The notes: generated by a model not told the origin, from the sequence alone. Shown: positions 35,842-45,039, counted from the stretch's first letter. The stretch is DNA of 64,000 bases from Acidobacteriota bacterium (GCA_013289855.1 JABCZD010000002.1:492240-556239); one strand, 5' to 3'. Numbers and translations are program-made.

Positions 35842-35877
35842 ACGGCGTCCGGCTTTGGCCAGGACGCCGTTTTTTTG
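35842..35877 (+). terminator. intrinsic terminator after rpoC
   Basis: ACGGCGTCC (35842-35850) pairs with GGACGCCGT (35862-35870) around an 11-nt loop, followed directly by seven T. It closes the rplKAJL-rpoBC block. Confidence 0.92.
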
Positions 35878-35925
35878 TTCACGATAAGTACCGGTATCCT
35901 TGCGGCACGCGCTTCGCTTCTGACG

Positions 35926-35955
35926 TTGCTGAAGCCAAATCTTCGTTCCTACAAT
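35926..35955 (+). promoter_or_regulatory. promoter of the hybrid histidine kinase gene
   Basis: TTGCTG (35926-35931) and TACAAT (35950-35955) are spaced by 18 nt, between the rpoC terminator and the kinase start. Transcription would begin near 35962. Confidence 0.55.
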
Positions 35956-36014
35956 AGGTATAAACATTTTGTCTGTGATCCTCGCGAATTTTGTCCGCGA
36001 GGCCGCCTCTACTC

Positions 36015-38651
36015 ATGCCCGTAAACGATAAACGCGTCCCCTCCGCCCCTGACGTCTCCGTGCCCACGGAGAACCGCCCCACCATCTCTGCGCGCCTCGA
36101 GCAATTTGAACGTCGTCAAAGCGAGCTGTGGCGCATCACGTTTTCGCTGTTGCTGGTTCTCGCCGTAGTGTACGCCGCCGTTTCCTGGAACAGCATCACT
36201 GCCATAGCCCACCATTACCAGGCACTGCCTATTGGCTTGGTGGTCTTGGTGGTGCTCTTTGGTTTCTACGCCTGGAAGCGCACTCAGGAAATCTCCGAAC
36301 TTCGCGGCATGGTGCGCGGAATTGAACAGCGTAATGCCGCTCCTCCTAGTGACAAACAACTCGATCAACTTTTCGAAGTAATCGCCCGCTCCCAGCAGGG
36401 CTATCGCGACCTGATCGACTCCTTTGACGATGTCCTCGTCGCCCTCACTCTCGAGGGCGAAATTCGTTCCGTAAACCGCAGCTTCGCGGACTTCGTTGGC
36501 TTACCCTTCCAGCAAATCATCGGCAAACATTTGAGCGAGTTCGTCCAGGAAGCTGACGGGGACGGTCCGGACATGGCGCGCCGCGCCATGCCGCGATTCC
36601 TAGAGCGTCGCAACTGGACTGGTGTCCTGCAGGTGCGCTTCAAAAACCAGGGCAACATTTTCTATTTCGATTGCACCGCGCACGCCATGACCCGCGCCGA
36701 CAAAGTTCATGGCATCACCGTGCTGGCCCGGGACATCACCGCGCTGCGAAAAAACGAAGCGCGTTTTACCGAACTGTTCGAAACCCTTCAGGAAGGCATC
36801 TACGTCACCACTCCTTCCGGCGCCATTCTCGACGTCAATCCCGCTCTCGTCCGCATGCTCGGCTACGAGTCCAAGTCTGACCTTCTCGCTCGCACCGTTC
36901 CCGAAGTCTTCACCGATCGCGACGAGCGCAGGTCCATCAAGTACGAAGTGGAAACTGATCCCATGCCGCAAGGCCGGGAAATCACCTTATTGCGCAAAGA
37001 TGGCACTTCCATCGTGTGCTTGAACACCGCCGCCGCTGTCCGGGGTACCTCCGGCGAGGTCGTCCGCTATCAGGGCTCGCTCATGGACATCACCGAGCGC
37101 CGCGCCATGGAGCGCCGCCTGCACCAGCAGCAGGAATTCGCCCGCCGCCTCGTCGATAATTTCCCCGACCTCATCTTGGTCGTCAATGCTTCGGGCGCCT
37201 ACACCTTCGTTAGCCCGCGCGTTCGCGAGGTTTTGGGTTATGAGATTGAAGAAACCAGAGACATGGTCCTTGGTGGGCGCACTCATCCGGACGATCGCTT
37301 GGCGCTCGATTCCGTCTATCAGGAAGTACTCACCGGACGAACGATTTTTGCCTCCCTCGAAGTTCGCGAGCGCCACAAAGACGGTGAATGGCGCCGCTTG
37401 CTTTGCCACTTCAGTCCGCTTTCCGACGAGCAAGCGCAAATCGAAGGCGTCGTCATGTCCTGCCGCGACGTCACCGAACTAAAACGCCTTGAGGAACAGC
37501 TGATCCAGGCGGAAAAACTCGCCGCCATGGGCCAGATGCTTGCCGGCGTTGCCCATGAATTGAACAATCCGCTTACCGCCATCCTCGGTGTCACGGAACT
37601 CTTGCGTGAACGCGAAGGTTTTGACGACCCGGCAAAACGTCAGCTGGAACTCACCCACCGCCAGGCCCGCCGCGCCGCGCGTATCGTGCAAAATCTCTTG
37701 GAGTTCGCGCGTCCCGCTTCTCCACAAAAAAAACCTCTCGACGTCAACAGTCTCGTCGAACGCACCTTGCAACTCCACGAGCATTCCCTCCGCCGCAACA
37801 ACGTCGTCGTGGATTTCAAGCCGCAGCCGGATCTCCCCGGTGTTATTGGCGATGGCAATCAGCTGATTCAGATTTTTCTGAATTTGATTACCAACGCCGA
37901 ACAGGCCATTCGCGAAGTTCGCGAAACTGGCCGCATCCAGATTCGCCTCTCGCAATATGCCGGAAAGCTTCTCCTCACCGTGCAGGACGATGGTGTGGGC
38001 ATTCGTCCCGAAGCTTTGCCTCGTCTCTTCGACCCTTTCTACACCACCAAACGCCCGGGCGGCGGCACCGGCTTGGGTCTCAGCATTTGTCTTTCGATCA
38101 TCAAGGAACATGGCGGCACTATCGAGGCCGAAGCCCTCCCTGCGGGTGGCTCGGCCTTCACGGTATATCTCCCGATCGCCACCACGGGGCCGGTACCGCC
38201 GATGGTCGACTCCGGCGTAGTCTCGCTAGACGTCTCGTCGCCCGCCGACGAGGCCTTCAAAGATCGCGCCATTCTCGTTCTTGACGATGAAGAAAGCATT
38301 CGCATGCTGCTCGAGGAAGGCCTCTCCACTCACGGCTTCAGTGTGAATTGCGCTGCCACCCCGGAAGAAGCTCTCGCCCTGGCGCGCCGCCGCAGCTACG
38401 ATTTGCTGCTCTGCGACCTGAACCTTTCCACCGGTGGCGCAGTCGTTAGTGGCACTGGTGCAGCAGACCTCGTCCTCGCCGCCTCTGGCTCGCGCAAACC
38501 CGTCGTCGTCTTCATGACCGGCGAGCTCGTGGAATCGCACCATGACGGAGCCTCCGGCGAGGTTCGCCGTCTGCAAAAGCCCTTCCGCATCTCGGACGTG
38601 ATCGCTCTGCTTCGCGAAATCGCCTGGCAATCCCCCGGCGAGCCTTCCTAG
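36015..38651 (+). CDS. hybrid sensor histidine kinase with PAS domains and receiver
   Basis: About 878 residues. Two N-terminal membrane helices (ITFSLLLVLAVVYAAVSW and LPIGLVVLVVLFGFYAW) are followed by three PAS domains, a HisKA domain with the phospho-accepting His in LAGVAHELNNPLTAILG, and a HATPase domain with N-box FLNLITNAEQA, DDGVGIRPEALPRLFDPFYT and GGTGLGLSI. The C-terminal receiver has AILVLDDEES, the phospho-acceptor Asp in LLLCDLNLS and LQKPF. No response regulator gene adjoins it. An in-frame TTG at 35991 is an alternative start. Confidence 0.93.
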   Translation: MPVNDKRVPSAPDVSVPTENRPTISARLEQFERRQSELWRITFSLLLVLAVVYAAVSWNSITAIAHHYQALPIGLVVLVVLFGFYAWKRTQEISELRGMVRGIEQRNAAPPSDKQLDQLFEVIARSQQGYRDLIDSFDDVLVALTLEGEIRSVNRSFADFVGLPFQQIIGKHLSEFVQEADGDGPDMARRAMPRFLERRNWTGVLQVRFKNQGNIFYFDCTAHAMTRADKVHGITVLARDITALRKNEARFTELFETLQEGIYVTTPSGAILDVNPALVRMLGYESKSDLLARTVPEVFTDRDERRSIKYEVETDPMPQGREITLLRKDGTSIVCLNTAAAVRGTSGEVVRYQGSLMDITERRAMERRLHQQQEFARRLVDNFPDLILVVNASGAYTFVSPRVREVLGYEIEETRDMVLGGRTHPDDRLALDSVYQEVLTGRTIFASLEVRERHKDGEWRRLLCHFSPLSDEQAQIEGVVMSCRDVTELKRLEEQLIQAEKLAAMGQMLAGVAHELNNPLTAILGVTELLREREGFDDPAKRQLELTHRQARRAARIVQNLLEFARPASPQKKPLDVNSLVERTLQLHEHSLRRNNVVVDFKPQPDLPGVIGDGNQLIQIFLNLITNAEQAIREVRETGRIQIRLSQYAGKLLLTVQDDGVGIRPEALPRLFDPFYTTKRPGGGTGLGLSICLSIIKEHGGTIEAEALPAGGSAFTVYLPIATTGPVPPMVDSGVVSLDVSSPADEAFKDRAILVLDDEESIRMLLEEGLSTHGFSVNCAATPEEALALARRRSYDLLLCDLNLSTGGAVVSGTGAADLVLAASGSRKPVVVFMTGELVESHHDGASGEVRRLQKPFRISDVIALLREIAWQSPGEPS

Positions 38652-38691
38652 GCTCACAAGCAGTCTGCGTCAGTGCCAATTTCCTCTTGCC

Positions 38692-38723
38692 TGTAACACC
38701 TGTTTCATGTAACAGTCGTTTCA
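38692..38723 (+). promoter_or_regulatory. tandem operator in front of the TetR gene
   Basis: Two adjacent 16-bp units, TGTAACACCTGTTTCA (38692-38707) and TGTAACAGTCGTTTCA (38708-38723), each form an imperfect inverted repeat (TGTAACA against TGAAAC). The last base of the second unit is the A of the start codon. This is a strong candidate for the autoregulatory binding site of the adjacent TetR protein. Confidence 0.75.
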
Positions 38724-39343
38724 TGCTGCATATCGTCAAGACTGTTGAGCGCCGCACCGTGCTCCTCGACAAAATCGTCGATGTGCTTCTCGCCGAAGGC
38801 ATTTCCGATCTCTCTCTCCGCCCTTTGGCGAAAGCCGTCGGTACCAGCGCCCGCCTTCTGATCTACCACTTCGGCTCAAAGGAAAAACTCCTCACTGACG
38901 CTCTGGAACAAGTGCGCCAGCGCATCGAATCCTCACTGCGCACGCTGGCGGAGAAAGAGGGATCGCTCGAAGGAACCCTGTCCCTGCGAGAATTCCTGCT
39001 GTTGTTCTGGCATTGGGCCATGCGCAAACCCAATCAGCGCTATTTTCGCCTGCTCTTTGAAATTGATGGACTCGCCCTGCAAAACCGCGCCCGCTTTCCC
39101 GCTCGTTTCTGGGGCGCCGGGTTCGCGCGATGGCGCCGTGTTTTTGAAACGGAGTTCGGCCAGCCCTCCGACAAGAATGGCGCTGCTACCTCCACGTTCC
39201 AGTTGGCGGCGCTCAACGGATTGCTGCACGACTTTCTCTTCACCGGCGATCGTAAGCGCACCACTGCCGCTTTGCACCGTTTGGTCGAAACCATTTCCGT
39301 CAGCCCAGCGGCGCCCGCAAAGCACATCAAAGCGAGCGCTTAG
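38723..39343 (+). CDS. TetR-family transcriptional regulator
   Basis: A 206-residue protein. The N-terminal helix-turn-helix is DKIVDVLLAEGISDLSLRPL followed by AKAVGTSARLLIYHFGSKEK, typical TetR DNA-binding helices; the rest is a helical ligand domain. The ATG at 38723 is chosen because the tandem operator ends on it; the open frame continues 12 codons upstream through the operator. The membrane protein gene starts 3 nt after its stop and the P450 gene follows, so it probably controls that operon. The ligand is unknown. Confidence 0.88.
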   Translation: MLHIVKTVERRTVLLDKIVDVLLAEGISDLSLRPLAKAVGTSARLLIYHFGSKEKLLTDALEQVRQRIESSLRTLAEKEGSLEGTLSLREFLLLFWHWAMRKPNQRYFRLLFEIDGLALQNRARFPARFWGAGFARWRRVFETEFGQPSDKNGAATSTFQLAALNGLLHDFLFTGDRKRTTAALHRLVETISVSPAAPAKHIKASA

Positions 39344-39345
39344 TC

Positions 39346-40062
39346 ATGAAGAAATCTTTCACTCCAGAAACCGCGCATTCCGTGAATCGCGCTGCCGCGC
39401 TGCGCGGCCTCGCCCGAAGCGTCTTCATCAACGTGATTTGCGCGTACTTTCTTTATCGCTTGCTGGAGCCGCACTTTCCGTCCGGCAGCCTGCTTCCGCT
39501 CGCGATTTCCGGACTGGTGCCTCTGTTCGGCCTCGCCTATGGTGTCGTGCGGCAGGGTTCCATCGACATCATTGGATTGTTTGCAGCCGAAGACATTGCC
39601 GTCTCGTTGATCGCCCTTTCGCTCGCGCACGATGCGACGTCCGCTCTCGTGGGACGCTCCCTGCAAAACGCGGTCCTCGCTGTCTTGTTTCTGGGTTCCG
39701 TGCTCATCAAACGCCCGATCATGCTTTATGTCGCGCGGCAGTTCGTCACCGGAAACGAGGCTTCTGGCAAGTCGCGCTTCGATCAAATGGCCGCGCGATC
39801 CGACGCGAAGCGCGTGTATCGGACCATGACGTTAATCTGGGCTTTCGCACTGTTTGCAAAGAGTGGCGTGAGCGTCGTAATCGCCCTCACATGCTCCACC
39901 AGGCTGTATCTAATTCTCTCGCCCTTATTCACCTATGGCAGCGACGTACTGCTGATCTGGTGGAGCTTCCATTATGGATATTCCAAACTCGGGCACTACG
40001 CCGATGATTCCCAGGCCGGGCCGCACGAACTCGCCGCCCCTTTATTAGAGAACGGGGTTTGA
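39346..40062 (+). CDS. VC0807-family membrane protein
   Basis: A 238-residue protein with about five to six hydrophobic segments (VFINVICAYFLYRLLEPHF, LLPLAISGLVPLFGLAYGVV, AEDIAVSLIALSLAH, AVLAVLFLGSVLIKRPIML, LYLILSPLFTYGSDVLLIWW). The pattern of a K-R-P-I after the fourth segment is typical of the VC0807 group, whose role is not known. It is packed between the TetR gene (2-nt gap) and the P450 gene (31-nt gap), so it is probably co-regulated with them. Confidence 0.75.
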   Translation: MKKSFTPETAHSVNRAAALRGLARSVFINVICAYFLYRLLEPHFPSGSLLPLAISGLVPLFGLAYGVVRQGSIDIIGLFAAEDIAVSLIALSLAHDATSALVGRSLQNAVLAVLFLGSVLIKRPIMLYVARQFVTGNEASGKSRFDQMAARSDAKRVYRTMTLIWAFALFAKSGVSVVIALTCSTRLYLILSPLFTYGSDVLLIWWSFHYGYSKLGHYADDSQAGPHELAAPLLENGV

Positions 40063-40093
40063 TTCTTTCAATTTCAGATCGCCGGAGAAAATA

Positions 40094-41344
40094 ATGCCCA
40101 GTCTCGAAATCAAGAGTTTGCGTCTGCAAGACCTGCTAAGACCCGATATTCTCGCCAATCCCTATCCGATCTTCCGCAGGCTCCGCTCGGAAGATCCGAT
40201 ACATGAAGACCCGTCGGAACAGGGCTGGATCATTTCTCGTCACGACGACGTTGCCGCTGTGTTTACGGATCGCCGCTTTTCCGCCGAACGGGCCTTGCCG
40301 GGAATTGACGAGAAAACCCCAGTGACTCCGGTGCAAGCCGCCCTGGCGCGTCAAATGCTCTTCCTCGATCCGCCAAATCACACGCGTCTTCGCGCGCTGT
40401 TCACCAAAGCCTTTACCCCGCAGCGCATCGAGGGTCTTCGTCCGCAGATTCTTGAAATGACCACCGATTTGCTTAATGCCGCGGAGCAAGCTGGCGGTCA
40501 AATTGACTTCATCCTCGATTTCGCCATTCCGCTGCCGGTGACCGTCATCGCTCAGATGCTTGGCGTTCCCGTGGCCGATCGCGACCGCCTGCGCGCTTGG
40601 TCTGTCGCCTTCGGACAATTGATCAGCGGCCGCATTCTTTCTCCCACGGAGTCGGACGAAGCACAGCGCGGAATTTTGGCCTTCATTCAATATTTCAGCG
40701 AACTCATTGAGCAACGAAGACGCAACCCCATGAACGATATGCTCAGCGACCTCGTTGCCGTCGAAGAGATGGGTGACCGCCTCAGCACGGAGGAATTAAT
40801 CGTCAACCTGATTCTGCTGCTAGCCGCGGGGCACGGCACGACAACACACCTGCTCGGAAATGGCTTGCTCGCACTGAGTCAGAATCGTGACCAGTGGCAA
40901 CTGCTCGCGCGCGATCCCGGAATCGCACCGTCGGCGGTCAGCGAACTCCTCCGCTTTGACGGACCGGTGCAAGCCACCGTGCGCGAAGCGATCGATGACG
41001 TCCCTCTCGGCGGCAAGATCATCCCGAAAGGACAGCGCGTGACCCTGCTTCTCGGCTCTGCAAATCGCGATGAGGCTCGCTTTCCCGATCCTGACACGCT
41101 GGATCTTCGTCGCTCCGGTGCGCGTCTGATGTCCTTTGGCCATGGGGTTCACACTTGCTTGGGCGCGGCCCTGGCTCGCCTCGAGGCGCAAGTGGCCTTC
41201 ACCGAGCTCGCTCGTCGATTTCCCAACCTGCACATCGACGTCGAGACGCTCGAACGCGCGCCGAGCATCAATTTTCGAGGTCTTCAGCGCTTGCCGGTTG
41301 ACCTCAAACGAAACTCTCTAACTGTCGCAAATTTTGCCTTTTAG
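40094..41344 (+). CDS. cytochrome P450 with an altered I-helix motif
   Basis: A 416-residue soluble bacterial P450. The heme loop is FGHGVHTCLGAALARLEAQV with the cysteine ligand, the ExxR pair is SELLRFDGP, and MLFLDPPNHTRLRALFTKAF is the standard C-helix region. In the I-helix the motif is A245-G-H-G248-T-T: the acidic residue normally at position 248 (AGxE/D-TT) is glycine, codon GGC at 40835. That residue helps deliver protons for oxygen activation. GGAGA precedes the ATG. It is the third gene of the TetR-VC0807-P450 unit; no ferredoxin gene adjoins it. Confidence 0.93.
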   Translation: MPSLEIKSLRLQDLLRPDILANPYPIFRRLRSEDPIHEDPSEQGWIISRHDDVAAVFTDRRFSAERALPGIDEKTPVTPVQAALARQMLFLDPPNHTRLRALFTKAFTPQRIEGLRPQILEMTTDLLNAAEQAGGQIDFILDFAIPLPVTVIAQMLGVPVADRDRLRAWSVAFGQLISGRILSPTESDEAQRGILAFIQYFSELIEQRRRNPMNDMLSDLVAVEEMGDRLSTEELIVNLILLLAAGHGTTTHLLGNGLLALSQNRDQWQLLARDPGIAPSAVSELLRFDGPVQATVREAIDDVPLGGKIIPKGQRVTLLLGSANRDEARFPDPDTLDLRRSGARLMSFGHGVHTCLGAALARLEAQVAFTELARRFPNLHIDVETLERAPSINFRGLQRLPVDLKRNSLTVANFAF

Positions 41345-41416
41345 TGGCTTCGACTTCTTAGGCAACGAAAGGAACGAAGAGCAGCGACGAACGCACAAAA
41401 CGCCAGTGTAGAAACC

Positions 41417-42442
41417 CTACGGTTGTGCGTGGTTAGGCGCCGCCGCGGCATCCATCCCAAAATCCCACACATAATAATTCAGGCCCTCCCCTACCACTTC
41501 CGCCAGCGCGTACTCCCCGGGCTGCAGCGGCTCGCTCAACGTGAAGCGGTACACCAATGGCGCCACGTCCCAGCGCTGCATCGAAACAATCTTCACTGAT
41601 GCACCGATCTGTTCCCCAAAAAGTGAACTGATCGATTCGAGTTCGCGCTTGCCGCCCTTCACCGTCACGCGTACCAGCACCACCTCCGGCGCCGTTTCGC
41701 CATTGCCGATGCCGGTCCGCGCGACGGGCGGCGGATTATCCGGGTCCGGCGGCGGTTTGCGCAAGTAAAACTCCAGCGGGTCCTTGCTGGTAACGAGCCG
41801 CAGCTTGGCATGCGCCCCGGGAATCACCACGTTGTGTTTTCCGGGTACTATCGGAATGGGAGACATCACCTGTTCGATCACTCGTTTTTTGTCCAGCTTC
41901 GTCTCTGAACCCACCTCATCCAGTTTAGTCGCCGTTTTTCCTTCCACCGCAAACATCCCTTCGCCCGGTGGCAGAAACACTCCCGCCCCCACGCGCAGGC
42001 TGGCATCCACATCCACGGGGACTTCCGCGTGGCTTTCCATTTGCTGCTGATGCACGTTTTTCACCAGGCTGTTTGCTGCCTCTTGGTCCGCTGTCGCAGC
42101 CTTCGCCGTCGCGTCCCAGTCCACCATCGCGGCCGGAATCTCCTCCCAATCTCCCCGTTCCGCGCTCAAATACCTTACTTTGTCGCCCTTGCGTTCGTAC
42201 GAACGCACCAGCTGAAAATTTCCATCCTTCAAGACCAGCTTGGTCCCCCGCACCGCTGGCGGCGCTTCCGTGCCATTGCCCGACGCCGAAGATCCCCCAG
42301 GATTCTGCTCGGTGATCGAACTATCGGAGAACAACGGCAGGCGCACCCCCGCGACCGGCCGAGTTTCCGCGGACCAACCTTCGCCCGTGGCAAACACCGC
42401 CACGGCGCAGGCAACAGCAATAATAACGACTGGTAGTTTCAT
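41417..42442 (-). CDS. secreted protein of unknown function
   Basis: A 341-residue protein with a signal peptide (MKLPVVIIAVACAVAVFATG, then EGWSAET). The mature part begins with a low-complexity stretch (ITEQNPGGSSASGNGTEAPP), then a strand motif GTKLVLKDGNFQLVRSYERK, which in acidobacterial proteins often precedes similar small domains. The C-terminal half has a beta-rich domain ending in EYALAEVVGEGLNYYVWDFG. No catalytic motif is recognised. It is divergent from the beta-lactamase gene. The ATG at 42442 gives a clean signal peptide; the frame is open 13 codons upstream. Confidence 0.75.
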   Translation of the reverse strand: MKLPVVIIAVACAVAVFATGEGWSAETRPVAGVRLPLFSDSSITEQNPGGSSASGNGTEAPPAVRGTKLVLKDGNFQLVRSYERKGDKVRYLSAERGDWEEIPAAMVDWDATAKAATADQEAANSLVKNVHQQQMESHAEVPVDVDASLRVGAGVFLPPGEGMFAVEGKTATKLDEVGSETKLDKKRVIEQVMSPIPIVPGKHNVVIPGAHAKLRLVTSKDPLEFYLRKPPPDPDNPPPVARTGIGNGETAPEVVLVRVTVKGGKRELESISSLFGEQIGASVKIVSMQRWDVAPLVYRFTLSEPLQPGEYALAEVVGEGLNYYVWDFGMDAAAAPNHAQP

Positions 42443-42548
42443 AGCAGTCCGACGAAAGATGCGATGCGCGCTCGCGCCCACAGTTTGTCTACGCGGCCAG
42501 AATACTCCGTCGCGTTCCAGCCCTGCAAACGCCGCCGCACGCGCTTGC

Positions 42549-42554
42549 TATACT
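42549..42554 (+). promoter_or_regulatory. -10 box of a leaderless promoter (beta-lactamase)
   Basis: TATACT lies exactly 6 nt before the ATG at 42561, so the first transcribed base should be the start codon. No Shine-Dalgarno site is present. Confidence 0.6.
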
Positions 42555-42560
42555 GCGGTG

Positions 42561-43442
42561 ATGCGGCTCGCGTTAGCGTTTTTCATTGTCACCCTTTTTG
42601 CTTTTCTCCAGTCCACCTTGCAGCAGCAGGTTCGCGTGATAGCCGCTGACGCCAAGGGCAAAGTTTCCGTAGCCTGCTCTTTGCCGGACTCGACGCTGAA
42701 CTGCGACCTCGATCCCCACGCCCATCCGCCGATGCAATCGGTCTTCAAACTTCCGCTCGCCATCGCCACTCTGTATCTCGTCGAACAAGGGAAATTTTCG
42801 CTCGACCAGCCCATCCGCTTTCTCGCCAGCGATCGCATCCTTCCGCATACCCATAGTCCGCTGCAGGATAAATATCCGCAGGCCGGGGTTGACCTTCCGT
42901 TGCGCGAACTCCTGCGTCTCACGGTCTTGTTCAGCGACAACGCCGCTGCTGACTTGATTATGCGCACCATCGGCGGGCCGCAGGTCGTAAACAGCTACAT
43001 CCACTCGCTCGGCATCACAGGTTTTCATCTTGAAAACAACGAGCACGATCTCGCCCGCGACGTTGCCGTGCAATATCGCAATTGGTTTGAACCCGCAGCA
43101 GCGGTCCAGTTGCTTCGGCAAATCAGCGACCGTGCGCCGCTTAACGTCGAACACACGAGGATGTTATTGGATTGGATGCAATCTTCACCTACCGGGCCAG
43201 ATCGCATCAAAGGCCAGCTTCCCAGTGGAACAGTGGTGATGCACAAGACGGGCAGTTCCGGCACAGAAAACGGCGTAACGTTCGCCACCAACGATATAGG
43301 CCTGATCGCTCTCCCGGACGGCCGCCGTCTGGCAATCGCGGTTTTCGTAACCGATTCGAAGGCCGACGAAACCACGCGAGACGCCCTTATCGCGAGCATC
43401 GCCAAGGCCGCCTACGCTGAAGCTATCCGTCCTAAGCAGTGA
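42561..43442 (+). CDS. class A beta-lactamase
   Basis: A 293-residue serine beta-lactamase with a signal peptide (MRLALAFFIVTLFAFLQSTL). The active site has S-V-F-K in MQSVFKLPLAIATL, S-D-N in LFSDNAAADLIM, an omega-loop Glu in LENNEHDLARD and K-T-G in MHKTGSSGTENG. The segment AVQYRNWFEP resembles subclass A2 enzymes (PER/VEB/CfxA type) rather than TEM. It hydrolyses beta-lactam rings in the periplasm; which drugs it accepts cannot be told. The leaderless promoter decides the start; the frame is open 107 codons further up. Confidence 0.9.
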   Translation: MRLALAFFIVTLFAFLQSTLQQQVRVIAADAKGKVSVACSLPDSTLNCDLDPHAHPPMQSVFKLPLAIATLYLVEQGKFSLDQPIRFLASDRILPHTHSPLQDKYPQAGVDLPLRELLRLTVLFSDNAAADLIMRTIGGPQVVNSYIHSLGITGFHLENNEHDLARDVAVQYRNWFEPAAAVQLLRQISDRAPLNVEHTRMLLDWMQSSPTGPDRIKGQLPSGTVVMHKTGSSGTENGVTFATNDIGLIALPDGRRLAIAVFVTDSKADETTRDALIASIAKAAYAEAIRPKQ

Positions 43443-43469
43443 TTGTTAGATGGGAGCAGCTACTTCCAT

Positions 43470-43976
43470 TTACACCGGCGGCATGTCGTGCGCGTCGAAC
43501 CCCGTGAACTCTTCCTCCCAGGCATAGCTCGGCGTTTGCAGCAGCCGCACACAGCGGTTCCAGCGCAAAATGGCATCATCGTTGCCCGGCGGGCGAATTG
43601 TCTCCGCCTCGCCAAAGCATTCCAGCGCGTTCTCAAAGAGCGGCAGCACCATGTGCGGCGGCTGGCCGATGCGCAGCTGCGCCTTGGCGCGCCGTTCGTA
43701 GAGAATTCCCTTGTAGTAGCTCCGCTCATAGCGATCGCTAAGCTTCTGAAAAGTCTCTTCTACCTCGCGGTATCGGTCCGGTGCGCCACCTACAAACTGA
43801 TCCGTGATGCTCAACCCCAGCAACCGCAACGCCAGCTGGTGCAGCGGCTCGACCGCCAGAATATCTCTGCAGATTGACTCGGCTTCTTCCGGCTCATTGA
43901 GGTAACGATACAGCTCTACTTTGGCGGTCGCTTCAGCGATCCCCGCTTTCGAAATCGGTTTCAGCTTGTACTCCAT
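43470..43976 (-). CDS. TPR-like protein of unknown function
   Basis: A 168-residue soluble helical protein. Segments AEATAKVELYRYLNEPEEAE followed by SICRDILAVEPLHQLALRLL have the residue pattern of a tetratricopeptide repeat, and a second helical pair surrounds PLFENALECFGEAETIRP. No enzymatic motif or signal peptide is seen. It lies 260 nt downstream of the succinate dehydrogenase operon on the same strand, with palindromes in between. A partner-binding role is likely. Confidence 0.7.
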   Translation of the reverse strand: MEYKLKPISKAGIAEATAKVELYRYLNEPEEAESICRDILAVEPLHQLALRLLGLSITDQFVGGAPDRYREVEETFQKLSDRYERSYYKGILYERRAKAQLRIGQPPHMVLPLFENALECFGEAETIRPPGNDDAILRWNRCVRLLQTPSYAWEEEFTGFDAHDMPPV

Positions 43977-44147
43977 AGCGCCTCCTCCTAGAGCGTGTGC
44001 AAGCGCTCTCGGCCACTCAACAACATGCGGAAAGAATCTCTATCCTTGTGGGTCGGAGCATTAACATCATTGTCGATCGGACCTTCAATCTCTTTCTCAG
44101 CGGCGGCCCCAGCCTCTTTGGCCGCGGCGACTTTATCCTCTTTGTGG

Positions 44148-44200
44148 GTCGGAGCTTCAGCTCCGACATCAAGCGATCAGCTACCAATGGGCTTTAGCCC
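44148..44200. repeat. palindromic elements between sdhB and the TPR-like gene
   Basis: GTCGGAGC-TTCA-GCTCCGAC (44148-44167) is a perfect 8-bp stem. GGGCTTTAGCCC (44189-44200) is a second palindrome. A half-copy of the first (TGTGGGTCGGAGC) lies at 44047-44059. Confidence 0.65.
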
Positions 44201-44236
44201 CTGAAGTTACCTTCTTCGGTTTTTTCCCGCAACCTC

Positions 44237-44977
44237 TCAGTCCCTCTTTGCGCCGCGAATCTTCCGCACCAGCATTGTCAGCGGATCGTAAAACTCGTCC
44301 ACCACCCGTTCCTTCAACGGAATAATGGCATTGTCGGTGATATGAATCTCCTCCGGGCACACTTCCGTGCAACATTTTGTAATGTTGCACAGCCCGATCC
44401 CCAATTCCTCTTTGAGCAGCTTCGTCCGCGAGACGCTGTCCAGCGGATGCATCTCCAGGCTTGCCACACGAACAAAGAAGCGCGGCCCGCCAAACTGTTC
44501 CTTCTTCCCATGGTCGCGCAGCACGTGGCACACGTCTTGACACAGGAAGCACTCGATACATTTGCGGAATTCCTGCACGCGGTCCACGTCGCGCTGTTCC
44601 ATCTTCCACTTCACGTCCGGCCGTGGCGTAAACGCCGGAATCTTGGCGTTAACCTTGTAATTCCAGCTCACGTCGGTGACCAGATCCTTGATCACCGGAA
44701 ACGCCTTCAGCGGGTACACGGTAATAGGTTTGTCCAGCGGCAGCGCGTCCATGCGCGTCTTGCACGCCAACCGCGGCCGCCCGTTCACTTCCGCAGAGCA
44801 CGATCCACATTTCGCGGCTTTGCAATTCCAGCGCACCGCCAAGTCCGGCGCCTGATGCGCTTGAATCGCATGCAGCGCGTCCAGCACCACCATGCCCGGC
44901 GTGAGCGCCACTCTATAATCCACCGGCCCGCCCCCGTCGCGGTCGCCTCGGAACACCCGCATGGTCACATCGGACAT
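44237..44977 (-). CDS. sdhB: succinate dehydrogenase/fumarate reductase iron-sulfur subunit
   Basis: A 246-residue protein. A plant-type ferredoxin domain holds the 2Fe-2S ligands in CKAAKCGSCSAEVNGRPRLA (next residue Cys). The C-terminal domain has CIECFLCQDVCHVL for the 4Fe-4S cluster and CNITKCCTEVCP for the 3Fe-4S/4Fe-4S sites. It passes electrons from the flavoprotein to quinone. It is the last gene of a minus-strand trio (membrane subunit, flavoprotein, iron-sulfur protein). Confidence 0.94.
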   Translation of the reverse strand: MSDVTMRVFRGDRDGGGPVDYRVALTPGMVVLDALHAIQAHQAPDLAVRWNCKAAKCGSCSAEVNGRPRLACKTRMDALPLDKPITVYPLKAFPVIKDLVTDVSWNYKVNAKIPAFTPRPDVKWKMEQRDVDRVQEFRKCIECFLCQDVCHVLRDHGKKEQFGGPRFFVRVASLEMHPLDSVSRTKLLKEELGIGLCNITKCCTEVCPEEIHITDNAIIPLKERVVDEFYDPLTMLVRKIRGAKRD

Positions 44978-45039
44978 TTTTAAAGCCTCCGCAGTTCAAA
45001 ACCTGCCGCCACCATCACTGCTCGCCGTCTGTTCCGCTT

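Noticed and set aside
43995..44204. Small plus-strand frames downstream of sdhB
   Set aside because: They consist of palindromic repeat sequence and have no supported start.
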